Shown here one piece after another: positions 36,383 through 46,788 of a stretch of DNA of 64,000 bases. The position numbers were made by a program, and so were the translations under genes. The first letter of the stretch is position 1. Each line of letters begins with the position of its first letter. This DNA is from Immersiella caudata (taxonomy: Eukaryota > Ascomycota > Sordariomycetes > Sordariales > Lasiosphaeriaceae): the NCBI GenBank assembly GCA_030512335.1, contig JAULSU010000004.1, forward strand, positions 3,782,001-3,846,000, in the 5' to 3' direction. Under the pieces are notes generated by a model. The model was not told the origin of the DNA, made no database searches, and saw only the letters and a list, made by a program, of their open reading frames with translations.

Positions 36383-37543
36383 TCAGTCGACCTTACAGCT
36401 AGGACAGAACTGATTCCTGACCCCCAGATATGTCAAGCTCCCACATCCAACCTGTATAAAACTCGTGTGCTCAGGCAGAGACCAGACATCGGCAAAGTAT
36501 TCGAGAGGAACGGTGCCACAAGTGTCGTTCAACTCGGGGGAGTTGAAAAAGAACAAGCTGCATCCGCCGCTCCAGCTGTCCCTCCACTCGCTCGCCGCAC
36601 AGCCTTTGTTGTCAAGACAAAGTTGGCAGCACGCACTGGCATCTAGACCGGGGATGCCAATCAGCGTTTTTGGGAATCCGATGGGGAAAGTCCAGTTTGC
36701 CGTGGGCACGCGGACTTCGATTCCCCGACCGTCCCGTTCGCGGATGAGGTTTGTCGGGGCACACTGCGCGGCGCGGGTGACTGTTGCTCGCGTCTCAGCT
36801 TCACAAGCCATCTCGATAGGCTTAGTGGTGTATGCCAGTTGATGGTCCCGGTTGGTGCGCGTCACGGTGTGGCGGTATCGTGTTCTGGTGTAGTATCTTC
36901 CCACGGCGTTGACGTCTATCGTTTGGGTACCGAGTGTTGTTGTCGAAAGATACGTGGTCCCGGTTGCGGTTGACGTGAAGGTAGCAGTGCTGCCGGTAAA
37001 GGTGAAAACTCGGTAGGATGCTGTTTGGTAGTAGTAGGTCGTGACGGCTGTGGGCCACGCAGTTTTTGTCGTGGTGATCTGGCCTGGGAACGGCTTATAC
37101 TCGCCAGTGTATTCGGTGAATGTGCTCTTGGGTGCAGCACCACCGTTGATGCATGAGGTCGGCGCGAAGGTTACTGTCGCGACAGTGGGGCTCGTCCACA
37201 CGGTTTCCGTGGCGGTGCCCTCAACCGTCACGGTCGGTGGAGGCGTCGTACCAGTGGTGTAAGCAATATCCCATCGGGACTCCAGGGGCGCTGTGGCCAT
37301 CACGGTTGACCAGGTAGTCCGGTTGACATTTTTGCTGGCCACGGCTTCGTTGATGTACGATGTTACCCTGTGAATGCTGGCTGTTGAGGTTGGGACCGGA
37401 TGAACTGACGTGTTTCCATATTGGACGGTAACGGAGGATGAGAAGTCATCGCTAATCCACGCCGTAGACGCCCAAGTAAACACGGCGTCCTGAGCTTGGA
37501 CAACGAAGGCCAGGGCTAAGAAGATATGAGTAGGGGGTTTCAT
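36383..37543 (-). CDS. Secreted Thr-rich protein with apple/PAN-like C-terminus
   Basis: Intronless, 386 residues from the ATG at 37543; the reading frame is open further upstream, but this start gives a good signal peptide (MKPPTHIFLALAFVVQAQDA). The middle is rich in Thr/Ser/Val/Tyr (TTTKTAWPTAVTTYYYQTAS, TATGTTYLSTTTLGTQT), typical of O-glycosylated wall or surface proteins. The C-terminal 110 residues carry a Cys cluster, ASACCQLCLDNKGCAASEW followed by GGCSLFFFN and NDTCG, which resembles apple/PAN modules that bind proteins or sugars. No GPI signal is seen; it ends FCPSCKVD. Function unknown. Confidence 0.7.
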   Translation of the reverse strand: MKPPTHIFLALAFVVQAQDAVFTWASTAWISDDFSSSVTVQYGNTSVHPVPTSTASIHRVTSYINEAVASKNVNRTTWSTVMATAPLESRWDIAYTTGTTPPPTVTVEGTATETVWTSPTVATVTFAPTSCINGGAAPKSTFTEYTGEYKPFPGQITTTKTAWPTAVTTYYYQTASYRVFTFTGSTATFTSTATGTTYLSTTTLGTQTIDVNAVGRYYTRTRYRHTVTRTNRDHQLAYTTKPIEMACEAETRATVTRAAQCAPTNLIRERDGRGIEVRVPTANWTFPIGFPKTLIGIPGLDASACCQLCLDNKGCAASEWRDSWSGGCSLFFFNSPELNDTCGTVPLEYFADVWSLPEHTSFIQVGCGSLTYLGVRNQFCPSCKVD

Positions 37544-38882
37544 GGCCAAGGTTTGTTTGACGCCAACAGAGGAGTTGAGAACGCGTTTGCGAGAAGTACC
37601 AGGGCCCTTTGAGTTGAAGTCGGCTGTTGGGTGCTGTTCTGGGATTGTACTGGTATTGTACCATGTGTTGCTCCTAACACGATGGCCTCCATGCCAACCA
37701 AGGTGGACCTCAGATGTCACAATCCCACGCCGAACACAGAAGCGCGGGGAACGTGAAGAAGCCGTGGCGACTGCGACCTCTCCAAGTAGCTGGACGATTA
37801 CCCGCTGGTCAGGTCAATTAGCCGCATCCCTGCAAACTAAACCGCCTTCGTGCGAGGACTTCCACGTCGACATTATTTTGCCGCGAAACATTACATTCCA
37901 CGAATGCGGCTGTCGACTTGCGATACCTTGCAGTCTGTCAGTGTGGAGGCCAGCATGAAAACTGCATGTGCTCGGGGCAAAGTTGCCGAGTCATATCGTG
38001 AGGTAAATAACGGATTGCACTGGGTGAGAGTGTTGTAGGTGAATGGCCGTCAGTTTGATTTCGAGCTCCTGCAGAGAGGGTTGCCAGAGTCGCCCCCGCA
38101 TGAGAGGGGAAACCCCCCCCCAAAAAACAAGTGGAAAGGAAAGGGCGCGGTTCAAGCTGACAGTGCAAGCGCTGTCGTCGCCGAGTGGGACTAGCACAGC
38201 CACGGGGCCTTAACTTCGAACCCCCTAATTACTGCCAGCTAGAGTCGCTGTACCACAGCGCCCTTGGGGCGTGATTTCGGTAGTGGAGGGATCTCGGTTG
38301 AGCGGGCCTATTCACCCTCATTGGACGTTGGTGGTTCCTTCCTGGTTCTTCACTTCCTCGGTTCCACCGAAATCGAGCAGAACCATGCCTGTTCTAAAGG
38401 TGCCAAGAATTTGAAGGAAAGGAATTGTTCCATTTGCGAAAAAAAAATAAAAAAATACAGATTGGCCTTGGACACACTTTTAGATCAGGGCTGGAATTAG
38501 CGGGTGTTTGACTCCACCTCACAGAATCACCCGTTTTAATGGCCTCGCCCTCTCGGTTGCGAACACCAATCCACTCTTCACTCCGCAACGATGTGGAAAC
38601 AACAGGACGCGCCACCGCAAGACGTGTGCAAGCGAGCAGAAGAAGGGGGTGAGCCCCTGTTTCAGTTGGCGCTGTCCCACTCCAACATCGGACATAATTA
38701 CCATTCAGGTTCAGCCGCACGAGAATCTACCGTCTTACGATATAGGCACCTCAACTATGCCATCCCTGGCACCTTAATTTTTAGTTGAGTGGTGTATGAA
38801 GAGCTACGAAGACCATTGACGTCAACGATCGGATCAGAAATCATCGGCAGAACATTCCAACCCGCTTCCCCAAACTCTTGCG
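37544..38882. other. Divergent intergenic region
   Basis: About 1.3 kb between divergent genes, with both promoters. No gene supported; a tRNA-like stretch near 38171 was rejected. Confidence 0.4.
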
Positions 38883-41627
38883 ATGGCTTCTGCAGCTGGG
38901 GACCTCAAGCAGCTTCGTGACGCTCGAAACGAAGATGTTTTCAATTCTCGACTCACCCGCATTGATCAGACTATCAGACCGTGGTTGAAAAAGGTGACGG
39001 TTGAAGAAATGAAGAGTGTAGGGGACGTTGACGTTTCCTCAGCCAGCAAGGAGGCCAAGGAAGAATATCTTCTCCGCAACGTTGAGAATGTTCTTGCTAT
39101 AGCTTTGGCCGGCAACTTCGATAACAACTCTCTTGGAGGCTCTCATAGCGAGACGGCGACAACCCCGACTCCATCTGGCCCGGTACCAGGGGATTTCCTT
39201 TACGCCAACCTACAGTTTGACAAAATCAATGGCACCCGGCAAATCCGCCTCCTCGAGCTCCTACCCAGCCCCGATCTAGAGATTGGTGTTACCATGAGGC
39301 TCTTTTGTGTACCGAGTCCCGAATCCCAGCAATACTCCGCCCTCTCCTACACCTGGGGCCCTGCCGAGCCAAAGCACGCTATCACCATCAACAACCGGCC
39401 GTTTTCTGTGAGCACAAACCTCCATCAAGCTTTGCTTTCACTCCGTCTCCCAGACCACCCACGCATTCTGTGGGTTGACGCAATCTGTATCAACCAGAAA
39501 GATGACACCGAAAGGGCCGTCCAGGTCGCTCTCATGGGATCCATCTACGCCGAGGCCGATGACGTATCTATTTTCCTCGGCATGCCTTCGCCGAGGAGCT
39601 ACCCCCTTTTTGACTTCCTCGAGAGAGATCGCAGGCTCGATGATGTCACGCAAGAAAATGTCGAAGAGATCCTCGCAGAGTGCCAAATGGACAAAATGAA
39701 AGCGGTTTCCTCATTCGTCGAGTTCTGCGATAGGGAGTGGTGGACCCGGGTATGGGTGATGCAAGAGTATTACCTGTCTACCAGCGCACCGAATTGGTAT
39801 ATCGGCTCTCGATCTATCTCAGGTGAGAAACTCGCTCGCGATGTGAAGGGTCTGGCCATGGTCACGCTACGGCTTGCGATGCCATTTGCGGATGCAGGCG
39901 CAGATATTGGAGAGGAACTTGGGCGATATACTATCAGCTCATTGGCGGACCGGCTGTTGAAGATCTGTGATGGCGTTCTGGTGAGAAAGAAGACGAATCC
40001 CTACGACACCCCGAGGTTCCTGTTTGCAAAGCACGGGAGGAAGGCCACGAACGCAAAGGACTACGTTTACGGCGTACGAGAACTCCTGGAACCGCATTTC
40101 AGGAAGGTCTTCTTGCCTGACTATGGGTTAGGACTGTGTAAGCTGTTTGAAAAGCTCGCGGCATGGTTCTTGTTGATGGATGGGTGGGGGGATATGTTGT
40201 GGTATTACCCTTTCCGCATGGGCTGCGAGTGTCAAGGAGATGGTTCGACATGCGACGTACCGAGCTGGGCTCCGGATTTTTCGAGGCGACCAGAGCATCT
40301 GGTTAACGAAGCAGAACCGCCCAAGTTCTTGAGTGATGGGCCGAAGACGGCGCAATGTGTGATTTTGGATAGGGTCTTGTATCTTGAGGGGTGTCGTCTG
40401 GATGTGATCCAAGAAGTCATTGCTATGCCGGAGGGGGATTGCTTCGAGGTTTTGCAGAGGATGTGGCAGTTGGATCGCATACTCTGCTCGAACCAGCGGA
40501 CCGGCTCCGAGATGAACACACCACGGGAGGACCGCGCGTTGCTGGCCTGGGCAACGACAATCCAACCACCAACAGTTCCTCTGGCGCCCCGATGGAGGGA
40601 GACGGGTGAACTGCTCGCTCCAGACTTGCAGCAATATCTGCAAGAGATCAAAGTCAGGAATAAGGCTCTGTGGGACAAGGAGTACGCCAAAGCCAATGCC
40701 GTACCAGAGACACCAGAAGTCCGAGAGTGGTACAAACGCCACTCTGCTGTCATTGCCGAAGCATATGGGCGACAGACACGCGGGGTGGTAAACCTCCATC
40801 GCTTTCTCACCATGGAAATGGAATGCGACTTTGCAAGCGCTTGCGTCTTTGATTCTGAAAACCTAATGCTTCAGCTTCAGATCATGGATACGTCCCCAGA
40901 CGTGCAAACAGGGCTCAACACTATTCTATCTCCCATCTTTCCCCAAGAGGTCGTCTACGTCGACCTGATTCGCAACATCGAAAAGAATAGCGACCCGGAG
41001 AGTCCGACCTCCTTCAAGGAGCTCGTGGCCATCGTGCGCACCATCGCTCAGAAGATACACGAGAAGACCGTTCTAGCGGGTCCGGACACAAGACCCAGAA
41101 AACCGATAGACGCGGCGAGGATTCGTGAACTCATCAAAGGACAGAAAGAAAACATCGAAAAGCTCCAGGAGGGAGATGAAGTTTCTCTTCTTTGCTACGG
41201 AACGGAGGGCGAAAGGGAAGAGCAGATTCGGATCGTGCAAATGAACGTCGAAGAGACAGAGCGCCTTCTCAGCTGGAGAGATTCAAACGAAGCAAAAGCC
41301 AACCTGATCAATGGTGCTGAGGACAAGACTTGGAGCCGGGTCGATGAGGAGAGAGCTGCGCAATTTAGGGATCGGCGGCTTTTCGTGACAAAGGAAGGTC
41401 TGGTTGGGATTGCAAGCCCGGGGGTTCGGGATGTCAAGGTCGGGGATCAGATGGTGCTGTTAGATGGCATGACGTTTCCGTTGATAGCGAGGGAGGTCGG
41501 TAATGAAAGACTTGCTGTGGTGGGTTGTGCAACTGTCAGGGGCGTGAAGCTTGGTCATAAGGTTGAGGAGGCCGAGTTGAAAGAGGGTGTCGAGGCTGGA
41601 CCGAAGAAGATGATGGCTTTTGTGTGA
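38883..41627 (+). CDS. HET-domain protein (heterokaryon incompatibility type)
   Basis: Intact, intronless, 914 residues. The three HET blocks are present: YSALSYTWGP (about residue 150), ILWVDAICINQKD (about 195) and WWTRVWVMQEY (about 286). The family acts in cell death after fusion of unlike strains, often together with a partner that senses non-self; the HET fold is related to TIR domains. The first 110 residues are charged and not recognised. The C-terminal part ends with the block GLVGIASPGVRDVKVGDQMVLLDG and GCATVRGVKLG, which is shared by a very large set of fungal HET proteins. No NACHT, WD or ankyrin part is seen, so it is the short, non-NLR class. A decayed HET gene lies about 4 kb upstream on the other strand. 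Confidence 0.92.
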   Translation: MASAAGDLKQLRDARNEDVFNSRLTRIDQTIRPWLKKVTVEEMKSVGDVDVSSASKEAKEEYLLRNVENVLAIALAGNFDNNSLGGSHSETATTPTPSGPVPGDFLYANLQFDKINGTRQIRLLELLPSPDLEIGVTMRLFCVPSPESQQYSALSYTWGPAEPKHAITINNRPFSVSTNLHQALLSLRLPDHPRILWVDAICINQKDDTERAVQVALMGSIYAEADDVSIFLGMPSPRSYPLFDFLERDRRLDDVTQENVEEILAECQMDKMKAVSSFVEFCDREWWTRVWVMQEYYLSTSAPNWYIGSRSISGEKLARDVKGLAMVTLRLAMPFADAGADIGEELGRYTISSLADRLLKICDGVLVRKKTNPYDTPRFLFAKHGRKATNAKDYVYGVRELLEPHFRKVFLPDYGLGLCKLFEKLAAWFLLMDGWGDMLWYYPFRMGCECQGDGSTCDVPSWAPDFSRRPEHLVNEAEPPKFLSDGPKTAQCVILDRVLYLEGCRLDVIQEVIAMPEGDCFEVLQRMWQLDRILCSNQRTGSEMNTPREDRALLAWATTIQPPTVPLAPRWRETGELLAPDLQQYLQEIKVRNKALWDKEYAKANAVPETPEVREWYKRHSAVIAEAYGRQTRGVVNLHRFLTMEMECDFASACVFDSENLMLQLQIMDTSPDVQTGLNTILSPIFPQEVVYVDLIRNIEKNSDPESPTSFKELVAIVRTIAQKIHEKTVLAGPDTRPRKPIDAARIRELIKGQKENIEKLQEGDEVSLLCYGTEGEREEQIRIVQMNVEETERLLSWRDSNEAKANLINGAEDKTWSRVDEERAAQFRDRRLFVTKEGLVGIASPGVRDVKVGDQMVLLDGMTFPLIAREVGNERLAVVGCATVRGVKLGHKVEEAELKEGVEAGPKKMMAFV

Positions 41628-42832
41628 ATTCAGGGGTGCGGAAAGTTGGGTCTTTCTCTCAGACTCTTGTATAACGCTTTCTGGATGTCGCTAGGAAGCG
41701 GTGTGGGTTTACAAATTACCTCCTCAAGAGCCACCTAGTCGTGCTTAGAGTTTTGGGTTTTCTTTGAATCAAAGGATTACCCCATAAGCCCAGCACTCGC
41801 CATTCTTTTCCTCCCTCGCCCCTTTTCGATTACTCGTTGGCGAAGGCAGTGTTACGTTTGATTAGGTACTTGATCCTCCACAGCAGCCACATACGTTTCG
41901 AACCCCGATTTCAGTTGGAAGATTAAACGGACTGGAATGCTCCCAGCTGCTCTTGAAACCACCCAAGGCCCACCGGTGTCCAAACTCCCAGTCTTCAAGT
42001 TTGTTGCGCGCAGTCAGACTCTATCTTGGCGCCGCTTCCCTTTGGCAGGATGTGCATCGGAACGGAACCCGCAGACCACCGACACCCCCCCCCCCCACCG
42101 GCAAAAGCATCGCGTTTCATGCACAGCAGAGCCAAGAGCCCTATCGCACCGAGAACCAAGCTGCCCCAGCCTGTCCAGCGAGCAATGTCCCGCACTTTGC
42201 GTTGCCATGCATCCCCTCCGTGCCGTGTATGACGCGTCCGGCCAAGCCTGGTCGTGCTTTGGGGCGGCTTATAGGCTCTGACCGGTAAATTCCCACTTTT
42301 ACGTCCAGTGAGGACTCAGCTAAAAGTCAGACCGTCGTGGCTTGCAGCTGTCGCGTGCAGAGAACGGATGGCGAGTGGTGGCGTCCGATCTTGGGTCACA
42401 TTGAGATTGGCCTGTGGTACGTATGCCCTCCTGCAAAAGCCCGGGATATCACTGCCGGCATCTTGGGCCTTTCCGCAAAATGGGAGGTTGGGAGAGAGCC
42501 GCGGTCGATCAGACGGTGACAGCTTTGGAGGCCGCCCCGGGCCGCATCGAGGTTCCCCACCGGGGGAGGGAGCCAAAGGTTCGGGGATTTCTCTATTGCA
42601 AATTAATTCCGATGCTGAGGATCGAATGAACCCTGGAAGAAGTGTGTGAACCGGGGATTCTATAGGGTGTTTCTCTGCTGCCGACAGGGTGAGATGCCGT
42701 TTTATTGGCGGGACGGCTCTTGGCGGCTGCGGGGCTCGACCGTTATATCTTCAGGTGGTTTGCCCGCCCCTCTCCCCCACTCATTTGTCTCTGCAGGGCT
42801 TGAGCAACAACATTTCAACAACGGCAGCTTCA
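41628..42832. other. Intergenic region
   Basis: About 1.2 kb between co-oriented genes, with several short frames but no supported gene. A C-run lies near 42087. Confidence 0.4.
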
Positions 42833-43907
42833 ATGGGTTGCCAAGATATGAGGTCGAATACCAGACTAGCGGCTGGGGTCTGCTTGGGTGAGTTCTCCTG
42901 CCCCTATTGTTTGTTTTCGCAACTCAAGCTCACACGATCCAGCCTTCGCTACACTGGCATACAGCCATGGCGGCCCACCATGGTGGGTGAAGCCCGACAA
43001 CAACAACAACAACGGCGGCGGCAGCAGTAGCGGTAGCGGTTGGGGATACCCTGGAAGCGGACATGGTGGTGGTCACGGAGATGGTTCCGGCTCCGGTGAT
43101 GGATCCTCGGGCTTTGGCGGTGGTCGTGGCGGCGAAAACGGGAACGGGAACGGCGGTGGCTTCCCAGGGTCCAACTTCCTTGGCTTCGACATCGAAACGG
43201 CTTCATACTTCCGCAATATCCACGGGATCCTCTGCTCCCTCGCCATGGTCCTCCTCTTTCCCCTGGGCTCCATCTTCATGCGCGTCGTCCCAGGCCGCTT
43301 CGCCATCTGGGTCCACGGCATCTTTCAGATGCTCGCACTTTGCGTGTACATTGCTGGCGCCGGGCTTGGCATCTACCTTGTGACCTACGTCACTATCCCC
43401 TTCGGCGGTGGTAACCTACTCACAAATGAGTCGACAAACTACCACCCCATTATTGGCCTCATCACGTTCGCGGCACTCCTGCTGCAGCCGATTCTAGGCG
43501 TTGTCCACCATTCTAGATTCAAACGAGTTCAGCGCCGCCAAGTTTGGTCATACTTGCATCTTTTCAACGGCCGCATCGGTGTCACGGTCGGAATCATCAA
43601 CGGTGGGTTGGGGCTGAATCTGGCGGGCGCATCGGCGTATAGGAAGAGGGTGTACATCATCGTCGCGGCCATCATGTGGTCGCTATGGATGCTTGTGGCC
43701 ATCTGGGCTGAGTTTATGCGCATGCGCAGGAATCGCAAGCCTGCAGATCAGGGAGTTTTGCCGACAAGTCAGCCAGCCATGATGGGGGCGAAGAATGTGG
43801 CCCCGAGGAGGAGTGATAGTTCGAGAAGTGGCCGTAGCAGCGGTGGTGGCAGTGCAAGGCGCTCGAGGAGCGTGAGGAGGAGCGGCGACGTGCCCCCGAG
43901 GCTCTAG
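42833..43907 (+). CDS. Cytochrome b561-type membrane protein
   Basis: Transmembrane electron carrier; cytochrome b561 proteins hold two haems and move electrons from ascorbate or other donors across a membrane. Two exons (42833-42887, 42943-43907) give 339 residues. The splice completes a signal peptide (TRLAAGVCLAFATLAYS). Next comes about 60 residues of Asn/Gly/Ser (DNNNNNGGGSSSGSGWG and onward) on the outer side. The membrane core has four His-bearing segments: IHGILCSLAMV, VHGIFQMLALCVYIAG, YHPIIGLITFAALLLQP and YLHLFNGRIGVTVG, matching the haem ligands. The cytosolic tail is Arg/Ser-rich (SARRSRSVRRS). Many fungal relatives carry a DOMON domain before the core; here the Gly-rich linker takes its place. 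Confidence 0.87.
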
Positions 43908-44255
43908 GACTTTTGTATTTATTCGAGCCTGTGGATTGCAAAAGCGACCATATTCTTGACTTAGATATCTCAAATCCTTCGGATGGGCGGAAGACAATCG
44001 AGAAACACGCCATTCCGAGAGGCAGTCCGCGCGCGCCGTTCCATCGCACCCATGCTTAGAGCCATGAAGGTTTGCGTCTTAGGTCTGCAGATGCAATTCT
44101 GGCCATGGCATGCGGCATTGCATGCGAAGCTCGAGCTCCCGTTGTCATGTTCTGGGCGGCCGGTAGGTCCACCACCACACACCCTGGGGCCCGGTAGTAA
44201 AGGTAGCCAAGGAGGATGCGACTCGATTCTTTGTTTTGAGCCCTCGACGGCGGAG

Positions 44256-46162
44256 TCATCGGTCTGTCCATTGCTGCGAGCCAACATCGTATTCGGAAAG
44301 GAGAACTCTGTCAACAACTCCCCCTTGTCCCTGTTTGCAATACAGAAAGATTTGATCCATTGGCGCACCCGACAAAACGACTTCGGCCTCTTGTATCCTC
44401 CGCTCCACTGGCAACACGGGCAGCAGAAGCTCCTGTGGAGCTGGAGACCTCGTTAGGGAGAAATCGTCAAGACTGCCCACATCATGATAAAAGTCGCCTT
44501 CCTCTAATTCCATGATCTTCCTCGCCACCCGGGCTGTAGATGTGGCATCCCAGATACCCTCGCGGTGCGATGCCACTTCAAGCAATTTCACGGCTTGCAA
44601 TCGGATGCGGTGGACACGACATTTCGTGGCCACGAAGAAGAGTGGAGGCAGCCACCCGACATCAAGAATCGACCGATGCATGTCAACAGCATGCCCAGGG
44701 AGAGCTTGGATGTTGGAAGAAGTAAGCGCACTGCTCCAAAGTCCGGCGAGTTGGATGATCAGCATGATGAAGCTGCTAGTATGTTTGTCCAAGGCTGTTT
44801 CGTCGTCGGGCCGCAGAGCCGTATCAACCATGATGCAAGCCATGGTCTGATAGGCTGACAGCAAAGAATATATGCGATCGGTGTACCACGAGGCGTCTTG
44901 GTGAAGAGTCTCCCTGGATTGTTCATATGCATTCAGCCAAAGTGAAAGCTGCTCCCGTATGTGTTGGTATTGTTCAGATAACGGTGGGAGACCAGGTTTG
45001 GAGCCTATCTGTTGTCGTGCTTGGTGAGTGAGATAAAATATCTTGCTGAACAACTGTGTCATAACCTGCCATGCCTCGTTGAAAGAGTGAAAAATGAGGT
45101 CCTCGGGAACTTCAGGTTCGGGGGCGCGCAGGATGACGAGACAGTCGTGCGAATGGGTGTGATGGAAGAGCCCGACCTGCAGTTGTAGTCGGGAGAAAGC
45201 CTCCACAATCCAGTCATCTGTTGGTTGGAGACAAGGCCGCCAGCAGATTACGCCATCACCCTGATTAGAGACCAACCCGACATCCTGCATGATCTTGAGC
45301 CCCTTGAGCAGGTGCAGCTGACCTGCTCTGAAGTGACCTCGTAGGAAGTCGAGGCCGACGAAGACAACACAGGTGATCAGAGCGATGCGAAGGGATGGCC
45401 GATCATTGCTGGCAAAGTGTGGCTGGAGATGACGGATAGCTTTGACGTAGTGCCGCAGTGTAAATTGCTCGTGCTCGTCTGGGACACTACCGGATGTACC
45501 GCCAATCCCGATCCCAGTAGGATTCTCTTTGTGAACGGAGCTCAGGGCTAAAACAGCGTGGTAGATGGCCGGCTCCGTCAAACTTGCCTGGACGAGTAGT
45601 GTCTGTGGTAGCTCTCCGTCAGTTACTCTCTTCAATGCGTTTTAGAGGTAGCGCTACCCCTCAGCCATGCTAATGTCACGTCCAAGACATCCAACAACGT
45701 CATGAATAGGCGTAACAGCAGACACGTGGCGGCGAGGGACAACTCACATCCCAGAAGTTGAGGACGAGACTGCCTTGCAATTTCTTTGCAGCCCTGTTCC
45801 GAAACCACTCAAATACGAGATGCTCCTCGGATGTACCGGAAGCCATCGGCACAGAAGCGGATGGCTGAGGGATCAGCATACAGGGCGTCGAGCCGGTGGG
45901 CAGGCCGAGCTGAAGGTGCTGGTTCAGTACGGTCGCCCCACCCCCCCAGATCCCGTAACCCTCGCAGACACGGCCAGCGGAGGTGCAGCGGTTGCACGCG
46001 GGCCTGGCTTCGTCGCATTTGATCTTGCGTACTCTGTCCGAACCAACCGTCAGACGCTCGGTTTCCTCGTCCCCGCTTGCAGATTGAGTGGCGTCGGACT
46101 CACTTGCATGTTCGACAGCCCGACTTCACTCGTGAGCGGCCGCTTCCGCTCTGCGTTTTCAT
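44256..46162 (-). CDS. Zn2Cys6 transcription factor
   Basis: Fungal binuclear-cluster regulator. Three exons are proposed (46162-46104, 46033-45748, 45602-44256), 563 residues. The zinc cluster is C16-X2-C19-X6-C26-X6-C33-X2-C36-X6-C43 (CRTCKVRKIKC, then CDEARPACNRC and CEGYG); the first intron falls inside it and both halves match only when the acceptor at 46034 is used. The regulatory part begins LVQASLTEPAIYHAVLALSSVH, quoted in parts as EPAIYHAVLALSS, the usual start of the fungal-specific regulatory region after FW. The second intron (145 nt) is longer than others here but has a good GTGAGT donor, a CTGAC branch and a CACAG acceptor. It diverges from the aldo-keto reductase over 626 bp, so it may regulate that gene (inference). 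The target is unknown. Confidence 0.87.
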
Positions 46163-46788
46163 GTCGACAGTGTATGACAGACGAGATGCTGGTCCGGGTA
46201 AGGGAGTTCCGAGACGGTCTCAATGGTTCATGAAGGCACCACAAAAAAGAATAGCGGTCTAAACTGGGCGATCCGCCATCAGACGCTGGGGCTCGACAGA
46301 CGTCTTATGCGGCGCATCCCCAATGTGTCGGTAACGGTCGCGGAGGATTGGCCGATGGCCTCAAAAGTATGCGGAGGTGGGTCCCGTGGTCCCGCGCCGC
46401 CGTTTGTTTGGCAGGTCGGTCACTTGTGTCAGGATTTGGCAGATACGCTAGTGCAGGGTTTGGGTGGTTGACATTCGGGAGCCTACAGGGGATGTTTGCA
46501 CTCTTGGCTGTCATCCGTGCTGTGTTCGGAAAGCCTGACAGTCAATTGGTCGGCATCTGCTAGAAAACGCGCGCTGCTCTCTCATTGTCGATAACTTCGG
46601 GGATCGGGGTCTCGACGGCTTCCGCAAAACAAGGGCACCGTTGTTGCTGGAATATCATTGACTTGAAAGCACTGCGTGCCAGGAGAGCAAAGAAATTGTA
46701 TAAAATGGCAGGGCGTTCTCAACGAAGATGAACTTGGAAGGACAAAGTCTGCACTGTGCCTTGCTCCTTCCCCACCAACTAACACACC
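46163..46788. promoter_or_regulatory. Divergent promoter region, regulator / aldo-keto reductase
   Basis: About 626 bp shared between the two start codons. It contains the reductase TATA box. Zn2Cys6 sites are often CGG pairs; several CGG/CCG triplets occur here but I cannot single out a site. Confidence 0.5.
46699..46705 (+). promoter_or_regulatory. TATA box of the aldo-keto reductase
   Basis: TATAAAA, 90 bp upstream of the ATG at 46789. Confidence 0.5.

Noticed and set aside
38171..38239. tRNA-like stretch with GCCGAGTGG and TTCGAACC
   Set aside because: Only four base pairs at the ends fit; the T-arm and anticodon arm do not pair on either strand.
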